Shown piece by piece: positions 30,707 through 42,900 of a stretch of 64,000 bases of DNA (position 1 is its first letter; each line of letters opens with the position of its first letter). The notes below the pieces were generated by a model. It was not told the DNA's origin and did no database searches. It saw only the letters and a program-made list of their open reading frames with translations. The position numbers and the translations under genes were made by a program. The DNA is taken from NCBI GenBank assembly GCA_949775045.1, contig OX459101.1, positions 20,155,316-20,219,315 on the forward strand, given 5' to 3'. Source of the DNA: Metridium senile (Eukaryota; Cnidaria; Anthozoa; Actiniaria; Metridiidae).

Positions 30707-33690
30707 GGCATCATCACCATCACCATCACTATCACCACCACCATCACCATCACCATCAAAATCACCTTCATCATCATCATCATCGATCACCATCACCATC
30801 ACCATCACCATCACCATCACCATCACCATCACCATCACCATCACCATCACCATCACCATCACCATCACCAATCACATCACCATCACCATCACCATCACCA
30901 TCACCATCACCATCACCATCACCATCACCACCACCATCACCATCACCATCACCATCACCATCACCATCACCATCACCATCACCATCACCATCACCATCAC
31001 CATCACCATCACCATCACCATCACCATCACCATCACCATCACCATCACCATCACCATCACCATCACCATCACCATCACCATCACCTTCATCATCATCGTT
31101 ACCTTCAGTCCTTTTCGAGTAGTGGACACTGTTTGGTTTCTTCACAAGATCCCTTACTTTCGTCATGTATTTGCTGTTCTCATGTAGCTCACAGTTTCCA
31201 CTGTTCATATCATAGTTAAGGCCATTACACTGTTCATCCATCTTACACGATAACCAGCATCTATGAACAACAATAGAGTATTATATTGCAAGAAAGCGAA
31301 ATCACACAGGGCCGTACGGGAAAATATTTGGCTCGCGGTCATGACGTACAAATGACCAAGAGCCAAATATTTTCCCGACCTAACTCAGTACTAGTTAATA
31401 AGTTTTTTATCATATGACTCACTCTTTTTAATTTAAAGGCCATTGTTTGTGATGTTTCGAGTAGCGGGTCCGTACGTGTTTGTATGGACCAGGTGAAAAA
31501 AGCCGTACGGACCCCATCACGTGACTTTTTACGAAGGTTTTCTTAAAAACGCGCAACAGGCAAAATACTGGTCATATCATAAAATGAAATATCAAAAAAT
31601 ATCGTATAGTTTTCAATCTTAAACGGACTTCCATATGAATAAAAACATATTACACCTTATTGCAAGAACGTTGTCCTGACTTTTGTAATTTAGTGGGAAA
31701 GGAATTAATTAAATATAAAAGGCAAAAGAAGATCACTTAAGCTGAACTCTTTCTTCAAGAAAAGGTTCAGCTTGAGTGCATTTCTTTTGTCTTTTCATTA
31801 ATTCCTCTCCCACTAAATTAGTAAAGTCAGTACAACGTTCTTGCCGGCCATTAGATGTATTTAAGCTCATAATAGATGAATTTGTTTTGTAGGAGATCAA
31901 TCCTTGTAATTCTCGTAATATGTGCATGTAATTAGTGTAGGTTTTTATACATTTTGTATTTGTATTTTATGTACTTTGCGTGTAGCAAAGAGCTTCAGTG
32001 AGTTGCACTCTCGGCTTGAAATAATCAAAATAAAGCATGATATGAGTGAAAAGAAAACGGTTATAGATTTCATCGAAACCACTTTTATCAATGTTTTCCA
32101 CAGTGGCTTGTGGCTCAAGGAAAAAAAATGAAAGCAAATAGCTACACGCACCCCTCATTAGCATGTTATTTCACGCATATGCTCATTTGCATTTTAAGAA
32201 TGGGTTATTCGAAACAATCGATCTATTGTAAACTTTGTAAGATAATATTAATAGAGCAAATGCAGTTAAACCATGAAATAATATCAAGTAAATTCTAACA
32301 AATAGTCACTATTTAGTGACTAATTGTTGCTACTATTCACCCAGAATAAATAATAAAACAAAGGATAATGAGGTTTCTTGTGTATTACTCTTTTGTCTCA
32401 AGATGTTCTGGTTGAGCGATAGAGACAAAATAGTCACTGTTTGTTAGTACTTTCTTAGATTGCATTTCATGGTTTAACTGCATTCGCTCTAATAGAAAAA
32501 AAACAAGCACCTAGCTAAGGTCGTTGACGAGAGGGACTTGTACCCAGTCAGGGCCAGGTAGTAGCCATAGTCTTGGATTTCATTGGTCGACGAGACTTCA
32601 AACTGTTGTAGTGATACCAAAGGTGACGTCATTAGTGGGTACAGCATGGCGAATATTGTACAAACACCCTGACAAATACATGAACACGGTTAGTATATCA
32701 TAGTAAACCCCAATAGCTCCCTTCACAGTTCCCTGCGCCATCTTAAAAGGTAGCCGGGCCTATGCATTGAAGCGAGACGAACGTTGAGCTTGCAATGATA
32801 GAGACACGTGAATAATTGCCTCACAAGGTGTTAAAAGGTCTCCATTATTTTTTTTTATTATTATTATAAAAACAATGATAATAAAACATGCAACAAAATG
32901 TTGAAATCGGCTAGATTACATATTAATTTTTGGTAAGTTGTTACTGAAGTCTATATTGGCACTTTACTCTCGCTCAAAGAATTTCCTTTAAACTTGGCAC
33001 ACTTAAAAATGATTATCTAGTTACTGGGAATCTGAAGTTTCATGGAAATCGATGCACTATATTTTGCGAGATAGAGCGCGATTGTTAGGAAATCGGCTTG
33101 TGATGGCAGTGAGACAGTTTGATGTGTAATATGGCTGGGTATTCTGCAATTAATTTATAATTGATGAGTCAAAATGCAAGTTAACGAGTAAAATATGCAG
33201 CCATATTACACATCAAACTGTCTTATAAGTTATTTATTATCCAACCATCAGGAAAAATGATTTTTTGTTCTTTTATAAAGCAAAATATTGTTTTTCTTGA
33301 AAGGCTAGTCATAGACAAGTAAAAATATCGCTAAATATTTTTATTCGATCCAGTCCTACTCCAGCGAAATTTTCACTCGTCTATGACTAGCTCCAAAATA
33401 TAACTTTGAATGCATTGTTAGAAGCCTAAATATTTGAACTAAAACATATATAAAACGCAGACATATTCAGATTTTGAAGAAACAGGAGCGAGTTACGTTG
33501 AAAAAATATCAAATATGCTTGTAATTATTTTGGATTGGCAGTTAAAATTTGCGCCATTTGTAAACAAATGTCCCATTTACAGACCCTTGAAACAATACAT
33601 TGCAGTAAATTAAAATCAAGCAAACTTCAAATCAGTTACCTTCAAGTTCATAGTCCTGTAGTGTTTGCGAAGGCGTTGTAACAACTGATC
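29971..33690 (-). CDS. PAN-D8C protein, paralogue lacking the EGF exon
   Basis: Firm exons: 30332-29971 (D8C domain, ending FCGID then TAA) and 31260-31103 (second half of a PAN domain, [18 protein letters not shown]...HENSKYMTK). Both sides of their intron are phase 1, so PAN joins directly to D8C. The D8C exon is 362 nt, the same length as in the neighbour at 24297. Tentative upstream exons are 32602-32511 ([18 protein letters not shown]...SSTTLAR) and 33690-33640 ([17 protein letters not shown]). Their phases (0, then 2) fit and the first resembles the start of the neighbour's PAN domain, but I found no signal-peptide exon. The shared intron contains a (CACCAT)n tract and a MITE. Probably an extracellular protein like its neighbour. 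Confidence 0.7.
30381..30579. mobile_element. CAGTTCCCTGCG MITE, full-length palindromic copy (199 bp)
   Basis: Near-perfect inverted arms of about 85 bp starting CAGTTCCCTGCGCCATCTTG and GGTAGCCGGGCC. Other copies: 23888-24020 (partial), 32726-32836 (left half), 63359-63438 (internally deleted, TA on both flanks) and 63937-64000 (cut by the window end). The copy here lies in the intron, about 50 bp before the D8C exon. Confidence 0.9.
30660..31100. repeat. (CACCAT)n hexamer array
   Basis: TCATCA repeats grade into about 50 copies of CACCAT between 30784 and 31086 with very few interruptions. It begins only a few bases inside the donor of the PAN exon ending at 31103. Asp/Gly, Met/Val and Ile/Thr open frames here are repeat artefacts. 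Confidence 0.95.
31264..32250. other. Intron with two hairpin elements
   Basis: Hairpin 31318-31376 has arms GGGAAAATATTTGGCTC and its inverse. A larger imperfect palindrome 31672-31844 has arms GCAAGAACGTTGTCCTGAC / GTCAGTACAACGTTCTTGC plus inner TTTAGTGGGA / TCCCACTAAA, probably a small MITE. No coding sequence that I can support otherwise. Confidence 0.6.
32254..32489. mobile_element. TA-flanked MITE, GAGCAAATGCAG termini (236 bp, copy 1)
   Basis: Ends GAGCAAATGCAGTTAAACCA and the inverse GGTTTAACTGCATTCGCTC, with TA on both sides. A second copy of the same length at 56986-57221 matches almost throughout. It lies about 20 bp from the candidate splice donor at 32511 on the minus strand. 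Confidence 0.92.
32726..32836. mobile_element. CAGTTCCCTGCG MITE, left half
   Basis: Left terminus and arm through TTGCAATGATAGAGAC and the loop, then sequence diverges into a T-rich stretch. The right arm is missing. Confidence 0.75.
33113..33222. mobile_element. MITE with GACAGTTTGATGTG termini (copy 1)
   Basis: Inverted ends GACAGTTTGATGTGTAATAT and its inverse, 110 bp. A second copy at 52026-52151 is flanked by TA. Sequence outside is also shared in inverse order (TTTTATAAAGCAAA, GACGAGT...AGTAAAAATATCG at 33240-33400 and 51880-52020), so the small MITE sits in or next to a larger repeat. Confidence 0.8.
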
Positions 33691-33715
33691 CTGAAAACGT
33701 TTACAGATGTAATTA

Positions 33716-33930
33716 CAGTGCTGCTAATTCAACCGGGGCCACCTCGAGTTTATTAGCCAATCACGTTTGAGCTTAAGAACAAAAGATATCTACTTTGTCT
33801 CCTTATCAGCCAATCAAATTATAGGCGCGAATTGACTTGATGGATCGTCTATGTCTGGTTCTTTTGTTCTTAAGCTCAAACGTGATTGGCTAATAAACTC
33901 GGGGTGGCCCCGGTTGAATTAGCAGCACTG
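33716..33930. mobile_element. MITE with CAGTGCTGCTAATTC termini (215 bp)
   Basis: Arms of about 70 bp (CAGTGCTGCTAATTCAACCG, GAGTTTATTAGCCAATCACG, GAGCTTAAGAACAAAAGA) inverted at the right end, TA on both flanks. Confidence 0.9.
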
Positions 33931-34109
33931 TAAGCTACCAAAGTCATACCAGTAATTGGGGATTAATATGACAGGCCTCTTTAACTGTAATCGCATACTT
34001 GGAAGCTTTTTTGGCTTTGAACACGAAACGGGAGGACTTAATTAATACTTTTTGGACGAAAACCAATAGTTTTTAATGATCAAGTGAAGCATTAGATCAG
34101 AGTATTTCA

Positions 34110-34270
34110 CTTTTTTACTCCAACGAAGGGCTAAAGCTCGAAACGTCAGTATAGTCAAGTTAACATATTTTACGGTGTTACACATTTCATTCTATTACCT
34201 ATCGTTTATATCAAACACCGACGCAGCCTATACTAGTTTACTCGCTAGTTTTACAAATTTCATTCTATTC
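34110..34270 (+). repeat. Hammerhead-like repeat, array 2 (single unit)
   Basis: TTTTTTACTCCAACGAAGGG followed by CTAAAGCTCGAAACGTCAGT and the TTACGGTGTTAC...ACGCAGCCTATACTAG body. The core has CCAACGA instead of CCGACGA, so this copy would be inactive as a ribozyme. Confidence 0.65.
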
Positions 34271-34432
34271 CATACCTAGCAATAAAGTATGTTCATTAAA
34301 GTTTGCGATAAAATCGTTGTCGCAATCATAGCTATAGTCCACACTCTGAAGCCTGCAAAGGATGTCAGTATTTCTTCTCTTGTTATCGATTTATTCATAT
34401 GTAGCATATTTTGGTTGTACGTGTTTGTGTTA

Positions 34433-34773
34433 CCACCGATTTCATTAGTACGCGCCCAACAGAGTTTGTTAAGGGAGTTGGCGATTCTCTTCCGTCAATC
34501 AAACACAATTTGTCTATACATTTTATATACAAACAAGTCGTCAACAAAAGTTCAATGAAAAATCTTATTTTTTTCCCCGGGCCTAAAGATGTATTTTAGG
34601 TATCAGACTGCTCAAACTAAATAAGTTTCTACCTGTTTTATGTTTACATCGACCGTTGTTTACCGTTCACGTAATTAGTTGTCTAGACAAATTGTGTTTG
34701 ATTGACGGAAGAGTATCGCCATCTTCGCTTCACGAATTTTTTGTCTGACGGCGCGTAGTAATGAAATCGGTGG
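34433..34773. mobile_element. MITE with CCACCGATTTCATTA termini (341 bp)
   Basis: CCACCGATTTCATTAGTACG at the left and the inverse CGTAGTAATGAAATCGGTGG at the right, TA on both flanks. Inner inverted segments GGCGATTCTCTTCCGTCAAT and AATTGTGTTTGATTGACGGA match each other. Confidence 0.87.
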
Positions 34774-34876
34774 TAAATGACTATAACAATTGGAAGAACG
34801 CAACTAAAAAGGCATTCAATTAAATATTAAAGAAGATTGCTTTATAACATATTGATAAAAGGATTATCTTAATTAG

Positions 34877-35264
34877 CTTTTTTACTCCGACGAAGAGCTA
34901 AAGCTCGAAATGTCAATAAAGTTAAGTTAACAGCATTTTTACGGTGTTACAACTGAATTTCATTCTATTACCTATCGTTTATATCAAACACCGACGCAGC
35001 CTATACTAGTTTACTCGCTAGTTTCCATTTAAGTAAAGTTAAGTTAACATTTTTTACGGTGTTACACATTTCATTCTATTACCTACTCTGTTTATCTAAT
35101 TTAAACACCGACGCAGCCTATACTAGTTTACTCGCTAGTTTCCATTTAAGTAAAGTTAAGTTAACATTTTTTACTGTGTTACAAATTTCAATCTATCAGT
35201 TACCTATCGTTTATATCAAACACCGACGCAGCCTATACTAGTTTACTCGCTGTAGTTTCCATTT
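34877..35264 (+). repeat. Hammerhead-like repeat, array 3 (three units)
   Basis: First unit: TTTTTTACTCCGACGAAGAG, CTAAAGCTCGAAATGTCAAT. Here the helix GAGCT/AGCTC closed by AA directly precedes GAAA. Units 2 and 3 of about 125 bp keep TTTACTC...AAGTAAAGTTAAG but have CGCTAGTTTCCATTT in place of the core. Confidence 0.7.
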
Positions 35265-35269
35265 GAAAA

Positions 35270-35620
35270 TGTGAAAGAGACATTGTTTGTTTGATTGATT
35301 GTCTGCTTTTCTCAATTTTGAATGTGTTTTGGTTTTGCTGTTTTGCTGTTTTCCGATATAATTAAATTCACGGCTGCCTTTTAAAATGGCGCATAGAAGT
35401 GTGAAAGAGACTTTGTTTGTTTGTTTGCTTGCTTGCTTTTCTCAATTTTGAGTGTGTTTTGATTTTGTTTGTTATTGTTTTTCGATACCAATGTACGACT
35501 GCCCTTCAAAATGGCGCAGAGTAGTGTGAAATAGACTTTGTTTTTCTTTTGTTTTTGTTTTTCTTGTTTTTTCTTCTTCTCTGATTTTGCGGTTTGCTTT
35601 GTGGTTGTTTCTTGTCAGCT
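35270..35620. repeat. Imperfect tandem repeat, T-rich
   Basis: Three degenerate units of about 120 bp sharing GTGTGAAAGAGACTTTGTTT, TCAATTTTGAGTGTGTTTTG and CAAAATGGCGCA. No gene seen from 35266 to 36170. Confidence 0.6.
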
Positions 35621-36169
35621 TTGTATGTGTTTTTTGTTTCGCTATCTCTCGAACAGCAGCATCCCCAGATCTATCAATAGACCAATTTTTATTAAAATCA
35701 GATGAGTTTTGTGGCAATGACAAATAAAAACGTTTTTTCGTGAAACACTGCCTAGAACCAGGCCTTAACATGCTTGAGATCGAGCTTGCTTTTTTCTTTT
35801 CGATCTGCTTTGTTTTTGTTTTATTTCTATGTTTGTTTGTATCAATATTACTATTCTGTGTTTGTGTTTTTTGTATTTAAAAAATACAACAACAAAAAAC
35901 ATTTGTAACATTTCGAAATTACCATAACATTGTTTGTGTAATGATTTTAGTAACACCTGCATTCAAGCAATATTGAATACATTTATTTTTATTCGCGTTA
36001 TTGTATCAGGATATTTCACACTTGACGACTATATTGGTTTTAATTGTTTTATTCTCAGAGAAGATCGATTAATCTCAATTGAACTGTTTGAATAGAATGA
36101 TACTGAGTATTCATTAAGTTGTTCTTAAATTTTATATTTTATTTATATTTTTTTTATTATAAATGATTG

Positions 36170-36178
36170 GTTGATTGG

Positions 36179-36211
<33 letters not shown>

Positions 36212-36233
36212 TGATTGATTGATTGATCACATA
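36170..36233. repeat. (GATT)n microsatellite, left flank of the 12 kb element
   Basis: TTGATTGATTGATTGATT run on the plus strand ending at TTGATCACATA. The same-strand repeat resumes at 48475. Confidence 0.9.
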
Positions 36234-36849
36234 TGTCCAACATCACCATTCAACTCCATTGGTGAAAGACATTTACCAATGGAGTCTAATGGTCAATTGC
36301 CACAGGAAACCCAAAGACCATATATAATGTACTTAGGGAGGGGAGTGCATTAGTTGTTTTGTACTAGCCCAAGGGAGGGGATAGTTATATAAATTATACA
36401 ACTATAGGAAGGGGACACTTCAACGTTAATACATGAATGATATACCTTGGAAAAAATTCAAACACAAACATGGTATGGGAACCCTGTGTAGACCATATAT
36501 AATCTACTTAGGGAGGGGAGATCACTAGCTGTATTGTACTAGACCGAGGGAGGGGATAGTTAACTAAAGAAAGGGGACACTAGAATGTTAAGACATCAAT
36601 TATATACCTTGGAAAAAGTTCAAAATAATCGTAGTATGGGCTCCCTGTGGCGCTTCGTCTCATGGCTGCTTCATGCCTCAGGCGCCCGTCACCTTTACCA
36701 ATGGTCACCGTTGGTACCATTGGTCAATGAAAACTCCATTGGTGTATGTCATTATCGAATGGTCTAATGCTGCATTTCATTATGTTTAGGAGAATATTAA
36801 CAATTTACTATGCTAACATAAACTGAGCAAGTAATGATTTGTATTATAA

Positions 36850-38720
36850 TTTACGTCGTTCAAAAGACAAAACACCAACACAAATCTCTCAAAAGCCGTA
36901 AACAAACTCGATTGTTATGCGGCGAACACGCTCAAATATTCTATACCAGTGTAGCATGTATTATTAAATCTACATACTACTACAAGCAACAAGACAATAG
37001 ACTTTCGTAATGAATTGAGATTTGTACTGTTGCTGATCAAGAATGCCAGAGGCTTGTCCAACAACAACAGGACGCCATTGAATCTGCTTCACGTGTCCGA
37101 ATCCAAAGATGCAAGAAACAACAAAATAAGTATATTTTTGATGAATGTTAACCTCGTTTTGGCATTAATGTTTATAGGAGTTAGGGTCTTTATAATGCTT
37201 AATATATTTATGGCCATAATTATTTTAATTTAGGCTTTGTTTAATACTTACGTTCCCGTTTAATATGTTCGCTATATGTTCTTTGACCTGATGTTGGCCT
37301 GATTAGCTATCGATAACTACGTTTTATTCTACAGACTTGACACTCCAAGTAAATAAATTAAATTACTCCTAAAGACATGAACAATGTGAATGTGGGAGAT
37401 CACAGAGTTCAACTAAGCAATTTGGAAAAGATATAGATTAAATTCATATTTATTTATTTACAATATGTCAATGTCTGACTACTCACGACTACAACAAGTG
37501 TATCGATCTGTTAAAAACTCCAAATTGTTGGGATTGCCCCCGTTACAAGCCTTTGTTGTTGTCCTCTGAAATGTATAGCCTTACATACTTATTTTTATTC
37601 AAAATGTTTTGAACAAAGCCCAAATATTCCCGATGAAGTTTGCATGGTGGGCGCGTAAAAATCTCTTCTATTAGTCTGAATCAGCCTTAGTTTTAAGGAC
37701 GAAATGTGAACAGAAATGCTAGAAGCTTTGTCTGCAACACTTCTGAAGCCATACACTTCGCAGCACCAAGACATTTCTCGGTTAAAACATAAGTTTTTCA
37801 ACTTTCCAAGCAGATTTACATGTATATTAGCCACGAGTGTTTGTTATGTGTTGCGGGTATGTCATATCCTGCCATATCTTTGACTCGACCCAATCCTCTT
37901 GAGCCGGATTCATGATACAAGCAAAACAATGGCGGACGAAAAATAACCGTTAATTTTTAATACTTTCCTTTGGACTATCAGAACAATACTTGCCACAATA
38001 ATTGTTTGGATATTGAAGATTATTTAAGCAAAATTTCAGCTCTTAAAACCCATTTTTACAATTTCGAGCCATTTTCGTCCAAGTACCCCTTTAATAAAAC
38101 AAAATGAAACTCTTACAGTGTCTTTTTGTTGCTCTCATCAACCGTCTGACTGAGGAAAAGCAGCTAAATTCCAACGAAAATCGCTGAAAGTCAGTCAGAC
38201 GGTTGATGACAGCAACAAAAAGACACTGTAAGAGTTTCATTTTCTTTTATTAAGAATTAAGGCAAAAAATTGTACGTTGAAAAATCCCCATATATTCTAT
38301 AGTAAATCAACACAGGTAGTGAGCTTGGGCTACCTGTGCACTGACGGACAATGAATTCAAAATATAATTTAATATAATAAAATTGCACTATTTAGCACTA
38401 CCAAACCCCCCCCCCCCCCCCCCCCCCAACTTTGTTATGCAGCGAACACGCTTAAATACTCTATACCAGTGTAGCATGTATTATCATATGTCGTTCCCAA
38501 AAGACAAAAGACCAACACAAATCTCTCAAAAGCCGTAAACAAACTCGATTGCTATGCGGCGAACACGCTCAAATACTCGATACCAGTGTAGCATGTATTA
38601 TCATTTATGTCGTTCTCAAAAGACAAAAGACCAACACAAATCTCTCAAAAGCCGTAAACAAACTGGATTGTTATGAGCCCAACACACTCAAATACTGACA
38701 AAATACTCTAAAGCACGTCC
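36850..38720. repeat. Subterminal 123-bp repeats of the 12 kb element
   Basis: Units with AACACGCTCAAATACTCTAT, ACCAGTGTAGCATGTATTAT, AAAGACAAAAGACCAACACA and AATCTCTCAAAAGCCGTAAA: one copy at 36850-36965 and about 2.3 tandem copies at 38430-38700. Between them are AT-rich sequence without recognisable genes, a 162-bp hairpin MITE and a run of about 21 C at 38407-38427. Confidence 0.8.
38091..38252. mobile_element. Hairpin MITE (162 bp)
   Basis: Near-perfect arms of about 65 bp (AATGAAACTCTTACAGTGTC, TTTTTGTTGCT, ATCAACCGTCTGACTGA) with a loop of about 35 bp. No coding content. Confidence 0.9.
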
Positions 38721-39359
38721 TCTACATTCTCTTTTTTAAATACTTACCAACAACCACGAATATAACCAGTATATAGAGATCTGCATTCACAAAACAAACA
38801 TAACATACCACTGATTACTGATTCATTTGTTTAATACATTCATTTATTACATACTTTTATAAAGTACAAATACTAAAAGTATATGCAGCACTTAAATGCA
38901 CTATAATTTAGTATTAAATAGTGTTGAATAAACAATAGAGTTTAATAACAAACACTAATACACTCTAAAAAAACTGTTTGGTAGTAATAACTATTACATT
39001 TATACATTATCTCATGGACACAAGGGCACACTCTATATACCAATACAAGTATATTTTTACATACCAAAAATTAAGAACCTAAAAAGGCCTCAATTCTATT
39101 TATACAAGCAACATATCATTGTATAGAACACATTGAGGCTGACTTGGAAATGAAATATTCAAAATTTGTTCAAATTCCTAATTAACAAGTTATCACAACG
39201 TTTTGAGCATACATGTACCACAAATCTCTGTACTTTGCTACACTAGCCATCCCACATTTCTAAAACACGTGTCCTACATAAACATGGCATGTTCACTTCG
39301 TAAGGTCATTACCACCTTGCACAGGTCAATGAACAGAGATTAAAACTGAGACTTCAATA

Positions 39360-39453
39360 GAGCAAATACAAATACCATGGGCAAGTGACATAAATATGTC
39401 TGCAATGTTTTATTCTTCTTTGCTATCTGCTAGCAGTATTTGTATTTGTACTC
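39360..39453. mobile_element. TA-flanked MITE, GAGCAAATACAAATAC termini (94 bp)
   Basis: GAGCAAATACAAATAC at the left and the inverse GTATTTGTATTTGTACTC at the right, TA on both sides. A shortened member of the GAG/CTC family. A degenerate relative is at about 38865-38966. Confidence 0.8.
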
Positions 39454-39933
39454 TAAATGATAACAAAGTTCAACAGCTCATTTATTTTATTATTATTGTA
39501 TGTGCTACATACAATAATATTATTCATATAACAAAATAATTTTAATTCTTCTCAAAATTGTCTTCAGTGGTGACAGACGAACATTCCCACCACAGTTCCA
39601 GTTAATCAATTACAGCAAAAAGCGTTGTATCACGAACCAACATTGCAAAACTCATACACATTTTGGCTTTTTCTGAGGCTTCAATCATAATTTTGCTCTT
39701 TATGTGAATTAGCTTATCAATTATGTAAATTACCTTATGCTGCATTCCTCAACTTCCAAACTCACAAGCTCAAAACGCAGTAACTTTGGGTCCTTTAAAA
39801 TGACTAATTAATGGAAAAAAGTTTTATATTCATTCACTCTGTCCAGTGGAAGTTGAATGGTCTTATTGAGGCAACTTTTAAAATATGTACGATTTTTTCA
39901 ATTATTTTTTCTTTGAGGGTTAAATCTCTTGTA

Positions 39934-42900
39934 CTAATTTTGTATATCTTCATTATGACAATCAAGAACATAAAGCATTAAAAATAAAAATCTGTATCTG
40001 TTCATGTGTTTTGTAATTCTTGAAAAATTGGATAACCAGGAAAACAGCTGTTCGCACACTTCTGTATTTACATCCTGCAAACAAAAAGTACTAGCTTTTA
40101 ATATAATTTCAAGTTTATCAACCTGTACTAACAGTCTGAAAAAGTTCACCAATTACAGTCATGTTCTCTAGGACCTAAAATAAAAAGCAATTTTGATTGG
40201 TTATCACTTTCATCCATTCTTTCATGAACAATGATTGCTTCATTCTTTTGTAATTCACTTCTTTATACACTCATAATGGAACAAGAATCTTTTTCACTTT
40301 ACTTACAAAGATCACACTAGTGTTACCAATTCAACTTTAACAATTGTAATGCTTACCTTTAATGTGGGGCAGTTGTTAGGATTACAATTTCTCCTGCACC
40401 ATTTGTCCGTATGGTTCGGAAAATGAAATCGATCGCAAACCATTTCCATATTTGCCAAAATTTTTGAAGTTTCAGTGTCTTCTGACCTTCGAGGGTTTTT
40501 GCTAAACTTCTTTAAATGGCATGCATCATCATAGCAGATAACTTCTATTTTTTAAACCAAACAAAACAAATTATAAGTTATGTTATTTTTGTGGTAGCCC
40601 ATCATATAAAACATCCCCAAAACTCCCTTAGACAATGGGTAGGTATGCTCAACAAACATTTTACTGTCAAAAATAAGATCCTCGCATACCTTTTACGGTC
40701 AGTTTTCAAACATTATCAAGATTATATAGGCCTCAATATATGACAATACATTATTAAGTCTGAACATTGTTTGGAAAGTGAAGTATATTTTATTAAATTA
40801 ACTAAGTGTGTATTGATCAATTTTAAATAACAACAAATGTGGTCATACCTAACTTTTAGGTTCTGAAATTAGTACCAAAAGTCCTGAGGTATTCTATGTG
40901 TACCTTTAAGGGTTACTTTTAAAACATTCAAGCATACCATACCTAACCAATTTTTAAGGGATACCCCTCCTTTCCCCAAGTATTGTAGGTTATAAAGATG
41001 TTATTTTTTTATTTTTTTAAAATCAAATAAGGTTCTTATTAGTTTGTAAGTACAACTTAGAGGAATGTGCTTTTCATCAACTATTGTAATATTCATCCAT
41101 TTACATCACTGTGTATTCTCTGTATTTTTAACCTAATATACTTCCTATCAAAGCTCAGGACAAGCTGTACATACACTTCATACATAGATAATGACCATTT
41201 ATGTACCTGTTTCACACATATGTCCCTCTTCCATAAGGGAGTGTAGATGTCCATAAACTTGAGACTTGCTTTCGCTTCCATAAAGCTCACGGACATCTAC
41301 CACCACACCACACGGCCTTTCAAAGACAAGAACACCTAAACAAAATAGAATGTCAACATTTAAACATATATATATTAAAAGACTTAAAAAACTTATTATT
41401 AAAAAATTATTAAAAAAATATTAAAAAACTTAAAAGACGCAAGCAAAACATTCAACACAAAGTGAATGTAAACCTTATAGTAACTCAAGCAAAAAATGTA
41501 ATCTATGCCTTAGAGAAAAAATTCACGATTATTTGTAAAAAACACCTATATGTAGCCTGAACAAAAGAAATGAACTACCAAGCCCATGTCCGCACAGAAA
41601 AAAACATATTGAATTCTATACAACTGTCACTTAGCAACATATAATATTTAAACTTATCTGCTTATCTATACCATGTTAACGGTCATTCATTGTAACTTGC
41701 CTGATGATTGTGGTCATTTTTTCAAAATGTCCATACGAAACAGATTTGTAGCAATAAAACAATGAAAATCTAAAGACATAAACTCATATTATTCTATTGA
41801 AAGCTCCTTTAAAGTAGAGGACTTTATGAAACTCGTACTACAAAATCATAATTATTTATATTATATACAGAGCATAAATAAATAGCACTAAAACACTTAT
41901 CACACAGCCTTTCATGTTACACAATTATTTTCATGCTAAGAATTATTATAAATTTAGTTTTCACTAAATAAGAAGTTTAGTTAACTTACCACATATTCTA
42001 CATCTATATTAGTTAAACCTAAATTTATAATCTCCCAGCTTCATGATTTTCTATTATGAACTATGCAACACTGTCTCATAAGTATTTATGTCCTATTTAT
42101 TAATATGTAATAATTTTATCATGGTGTAAATGCTTTAGCCACTCACTCTAGGCACTACAATATTCGAAGTGATATATATATATATTGGTTATAATTATAT
42201 TTACATGTGGCACTGACATAAACACACTGAGAAATCAAAGGCTTTATTTGTTTCAATTAAACTATTTCAAATTATACTCACTAAACAATGTTAAATTTGC
42301 CATTTAAAAACATAATATATTTCATAATTTATTTTTTTGCTAACCTGCAGTTTTAGCATTTTTGCATTTATGCTTCCCCTTTTCGGTGCCACATACTAAT
42401 ACTCTTACTTTCTTGCTGTCATCATCAAAAACAGAATTGTCATCTGAATGGTGAACTGCAAATCCATGACTACAAAATCAATAATAAATATCATAAGAAA
42501 AAACATTAAACATATTTGACAACAAAACAACTACTACTTTTTGACAAATTATTCAATGTAAACATTACAAGTTTGATTTAATGCAGTATCTTTGACAGGA
42601 CAAATTACCATAATTGTAGTTAGCTAAGGTATGCAGGTCACAAATGATCATGTAATGGGACTGATGGCTTAATATAATTATCTATCTAATAATATTATTC
42701 TACCTCATATGCTAGTGTTCAATTAACATATATCTATAAGTGATGTAACACATTTTATCAATGGTCATAATTTACATTTTCCCCTATTTGACAACCTAGC
42801 ACAATCACAGCAATTAGTTTGCTCATAAATGTAAATTGTTGGGTTTTAAAGTGCTTACAACCCCTAGAATTGGGAAAAATTGGAGAAAACTACAAGCCTC

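Noticed and set aside
30596..31241. Asp/Gly, Met/Val and Ile/Thr repeat proteins
   Set aside because: Frames through the CACCAT array; the real coding part is only the PAN exon at 31103-31260.
31733..31927. Minus-strand frame containing CTDFTNL, reminiscent of the D8C start
   Set aside because: It overlaps an imperfect palindrome (31672-31844) and the rest of the domain is absent; chance similarity is more likely.
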